Positions 62,163 through 64,000 of a stretch of 64,000 nucleotides of DNA are shown one piece after another (the first letter of the stretch is position 1; every line of letters begins with the position of its first letter). Origin of the DNA: Streptomyces flavidovirens DSM 40150 (GTDB lineage Bacteria; Actinomycetota; Actinomycetes; Streptomycetales; Streptomycetaceae); assembly GCF_000429085.1 (NCBI RefSeq), contig NZ_AUBE01000015.1, positions 1 to 64,000 of the forward strand. The letters run 5' to 3'. The translations under genes and the position numbers were made by a program. Under the pieces are notes generated by a model. The model had not been told where the DNA came from and ran no database searches. It saw nothing but the letters and a program-made list of their open reading frames with translations.

Positions 62163-64000
62163 TCAGTCGTCTTCGTTGTCGCCGAAGTCGGGGCGCACCC
62201 CGCGGGCGGCCATGACCTCGTCGTTGGAGGTGCCGGCGGCCACCATCGGCCAGACCATGGCGTCCTCGTGCACGATGAAGTCGACCACGACCGGGCGGTC
62301 GTTGATGGCATTGGCCTCGGCGATGACCTTGTCGAGATCGGCCGGGTCCTCACAGCGGATCGCGTGGCAGCCCATGGCCTCGGACAGCTTCACGAAGTCC
62401 GGGATGCGGGTGCCCGCGCTCGGCTGCTTGCCGTCGGCGTCCGGGCCGCTGTGCAGCACGGTGTTGGAGTAGCGCTGGTTGTAGAAGAGTGTCTGCCACT
62501 GGCGGACCATCCCGAGCGCGCCGTTGTTGATGATGGCGACCTTGATCGGGATGTTGTTGAGCGCGCAGGTGGTCAGTTCCTGGTTGGTCATCTGGAAGCA
62601 GCCGTCGCCGTCGATGGCCCAGACCGTACGGTCCGGCATGCCGGCCTTGGCGCCCATGGCGGCCGGGACGGCGTACCCCATCGTCCCCGCGCCGCCGGAG
62701 TTCAGCCAGGTGGCGGGCTGCTCGTACTGGATGAAGTGCGAGGCCCACATCTGGTGCTGGCCGACGCCCGCGGCGTAGATGGTGCCCTCGGGGGCGAGCT
62801 GGCCGATGCGCTGGATGACCTGCTGCGGGGAGAGCTGGCCGTTCTCCGGCAGGTCGTAGCCGAGCGGGTAGGTGTCGCGCCAGCGGTTGAGGTCGTTCCA
62901 CCAGGCGGCGTAGTCACCGGTGTTGCCCTCGGTGTGCTCGGCCTGGACGGCCTGGACGAGGTCGGCGATGACCTCGCGGGCGTCACCGACGATCGGCACG
63001 TCCGCGGCGCGGTTCTTGCCGATCTCCGCCGGGTCGATGTCGGCGTGGACGATCTTGGCGTACGGGGCGAAGCTGTCCAGCTTGCCGGTGACGCGGTCGT
63101 CGAAGCGGGCTCCGAGGGCGACGATCAGGTCGGCCCGCTGCAGCGCGGTGACGGCGGTGACCGCACCGTGCATGCCCGGCATTCCCACGTGCAGCGGGTG
63201 GCTGTCGGGGAAGGAGCCCAGCGCCATCAGGGTGGTGGTGACGGGGGCGCCGGTGAGCTCGGCCAGGACCTTCAGCTCGGCGGTCGCGTTGGCCTTCATG
63301 ACGCCGCCGCCGACGTACAGGACGGGTCGCTTGGCCTGGACGATCAGCTTGGCGGCCTCGCGGATCTGCTTGGCGTGCGGCTTGGTGACCGGGCGGTAGC
63401 CGGGCAGGTCGTGGCTCGGCGGCCAGCTGAAGGTGGTCTTCGCCTGGAGGGCGTCCTTGGCGATGTCGACCAGAACCGGGCCCGGACGTCCCGTCGAGGC
63501 GATGTGGAACGCCTCGGCGATGGTGCGCGGGATGTCCTCGGCCTTGGTGACCAGGAAGTTGTGTTTGGTGATCGGCATGGTGATGCCGACGATGTCCGCC
63601 TCCTGGAAGGCGTCGGTGCCGATCGCCTTGGAGGCGACCTGACCGGTGATCGCGACCATGGGGACGGAGTCCATGTGGGCGTCGGCGATCGGCGTGACCA
63701 GGTTCGTGGCGCCGGGCCCCGAAGTGGCCATGCACACGCCGACCTTGCCGGTGGCCTGCGCGTAACCGGTCGCGGCGTGGCCGGCCCCCTGCTCGTGGCG
63801 GACCAGGACGTGGCGGACCTTCGTGGAGTCCATCAGCGGGTCGTACGCCGGCAGGATGGCGCCGCCGGGAATGCCGAATACCGTGTCGGCCCCCACTTCC
63901 TCGAGGGAGCGGATGAGCGACTGGGCGCCCGTCACGTGCTCGACAGTGGTGGCGTGGTGTCCGCCGTTGCGGGGCCGCGGCTGCGGATGGTGGGCCCCGG
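62163..64000 (-). CDS. ilvB: Acetolactate synthase large subunit (N-terminus outside the window)
   Basis: A thiamine-diphosphate-dependent enzyme forming acetolactate or acetohydroxybutyrate, the first common step of branched-chain amino acid synthesis. At least 612 residues are seen. The substrate domain has [17 protein letters not shown] and [20 protein letters not shown] with the catalytic Glu. The FAD region includes [12 protein letters not shown]. The ThDP motif is [18 protein letters not shown] with [11 protein letters not shown]. The frame remains open through 64000 ([14 protein letters not shown]...[13 protein letters not shown] upstream of the first internal GTG), as in Streptomyces IlvB, so the true start is just beyond the window. 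It is the first of ilvB-ilvN-(ilvC). Confidence 0.97.
   Translation of the reverse strand, partial: GAHHPQPRPRNGGHHATTVEHVTGAQSLIRSLEEVGADTVFGIPGGAILPAYDPLMDSTKVRHVLVRHEQGAGHAATGYAQATGKVGVCMATSGPGATNLVTPIADAHMDSVPMVAITGQVASKAIGTDAFQEADIVGITMPITKHNFLVTKAEDIPRTIAEAFHIASTGRPGPVLVDIAKDALQAKTTFSWPPSHDLPGYRPVTKPHAKQIREAAKLIVQAKRPVLYVGGGVMKANATAELKVLAELTGAPVTTTLMALGSFPDSHPLHVGMPGMHGAVTAVTALQRADLIVALGARFDDRVTGKLDSFAPYAKIVHADIDPAEIGKNRAADVPIVGDAREVIADLVQAVQAEHTEGNTGDYAAWWNDLNRWRDTYPLGYDLPENGQLSPQQVIQRIGQLAPEGTIYAAGVGQHQMWASHFIQYEQPATWLNSGGAGTMGYAVPAAMGAKAGMPDRTVWAIDGDGCFQMTNQELTTCALNNIPIKVAIINNGALGMVRQWQTLFYNQRYSNTVLHSGPDADGKQPSAGTRIPDFVKLSEAMGCHAIRCEDPADLDKVIAEANAINDRPVVVDFIVHEDAMVWPMVAAGTSNDEVMAARGVRPDFGDNEDD

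Overview
The window is chromosomal DNA from a Streptomyces or very close relative. GC content and third-codon-position GC are very high, and GTG, TTG and apparently leaderless starts are common. Streptomyces-type genes include an HU protein with a lysine/alanine tail (HupS), the IclR regulator NdgR and two conservons. From memory, the backbone order (thiL, ddlA, gpsA, plsC, hupS, leuDC, ndgR, tRNA-Glu/Gln, gltX, conservons, pccB, cimA, ureABC, ilvE, leuB, pruA, serA, ilvCNB) matches the S. coelicolor SCO5512-SCO5562 neighbourhood. This was not checked by alignment.

Layout. 1-7.6 kb: an IS5-type transposase fragment, thiamine-phosphate kinase, a stand-alone Lrp ligand-binding domain, a DUF3515 lipoprotein, and a minus-strand run for wall and lipid synthesis (plsC-gpsA-ddlA). 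Next come a coenzyme F420 guanylyltransferase joined in frame to a small cold-shock-like domain, and hupS. 7.7-14.6 kb: leuCD with divergent ndgR, tRNA-Glu and tRNA-Gln, a HAD hydrolase, gltX overlapping a fumarylacetoacetase-family hydrolase, and a small peptide with a duplicated motif. 15-25.6 kb: two tandem conservons, each with a sensor-kinase-like protein, a roadblock protein, a DUF742 protein and a small GTPase. 25.7-27.5 kb: acyl-CoA carboxylase epsilon and beta subunits.

27.6-36.9 kb looks accessory. It holds secreted PL8 (hyaluronate-lyase type) and GH101 (endo-alpha-N-acetylgalactosaminidase) enzymes aimed at amino-sugar glycans, a secreted M15-like protein and a TPM-domain membrane protein. 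The PL8 gene follows two tandem sites resembling DasR operators. 37-46 kb: citramalate synthase behind a possible attenuator, a TolB-like propeller, a TetR regulator, an agmatine deiminase, and a reduced urease pair (fused gamma-beta plus alpha) divergent from an NCS1 permease. 46-58.5 kb: ilvE, leuB, a purple acid phosphatase, an AAC(2')-type acetyltransferase, an S1 protease, a DUF1206 protein, the proline catabolic pair with a PucR regulator, and an I36-type secreted protein. 58.6-64 kb: serA, then ilvC-ilvN-ilvB running off the window.

Branched-chain amino acid synthesis is the recurring theme (leuCD, ndgR, cimA, ilvE, leuB, ilvBNC), mixed with nitrogen scavenging (urease, agmatine, proline) and secreted degradative enzymes. 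An imperfect GC-rich intergenic repeat with inverted halves occurs three times at gene ends. No CRISPR array, phage or biosynthetic gene cluster was seen.
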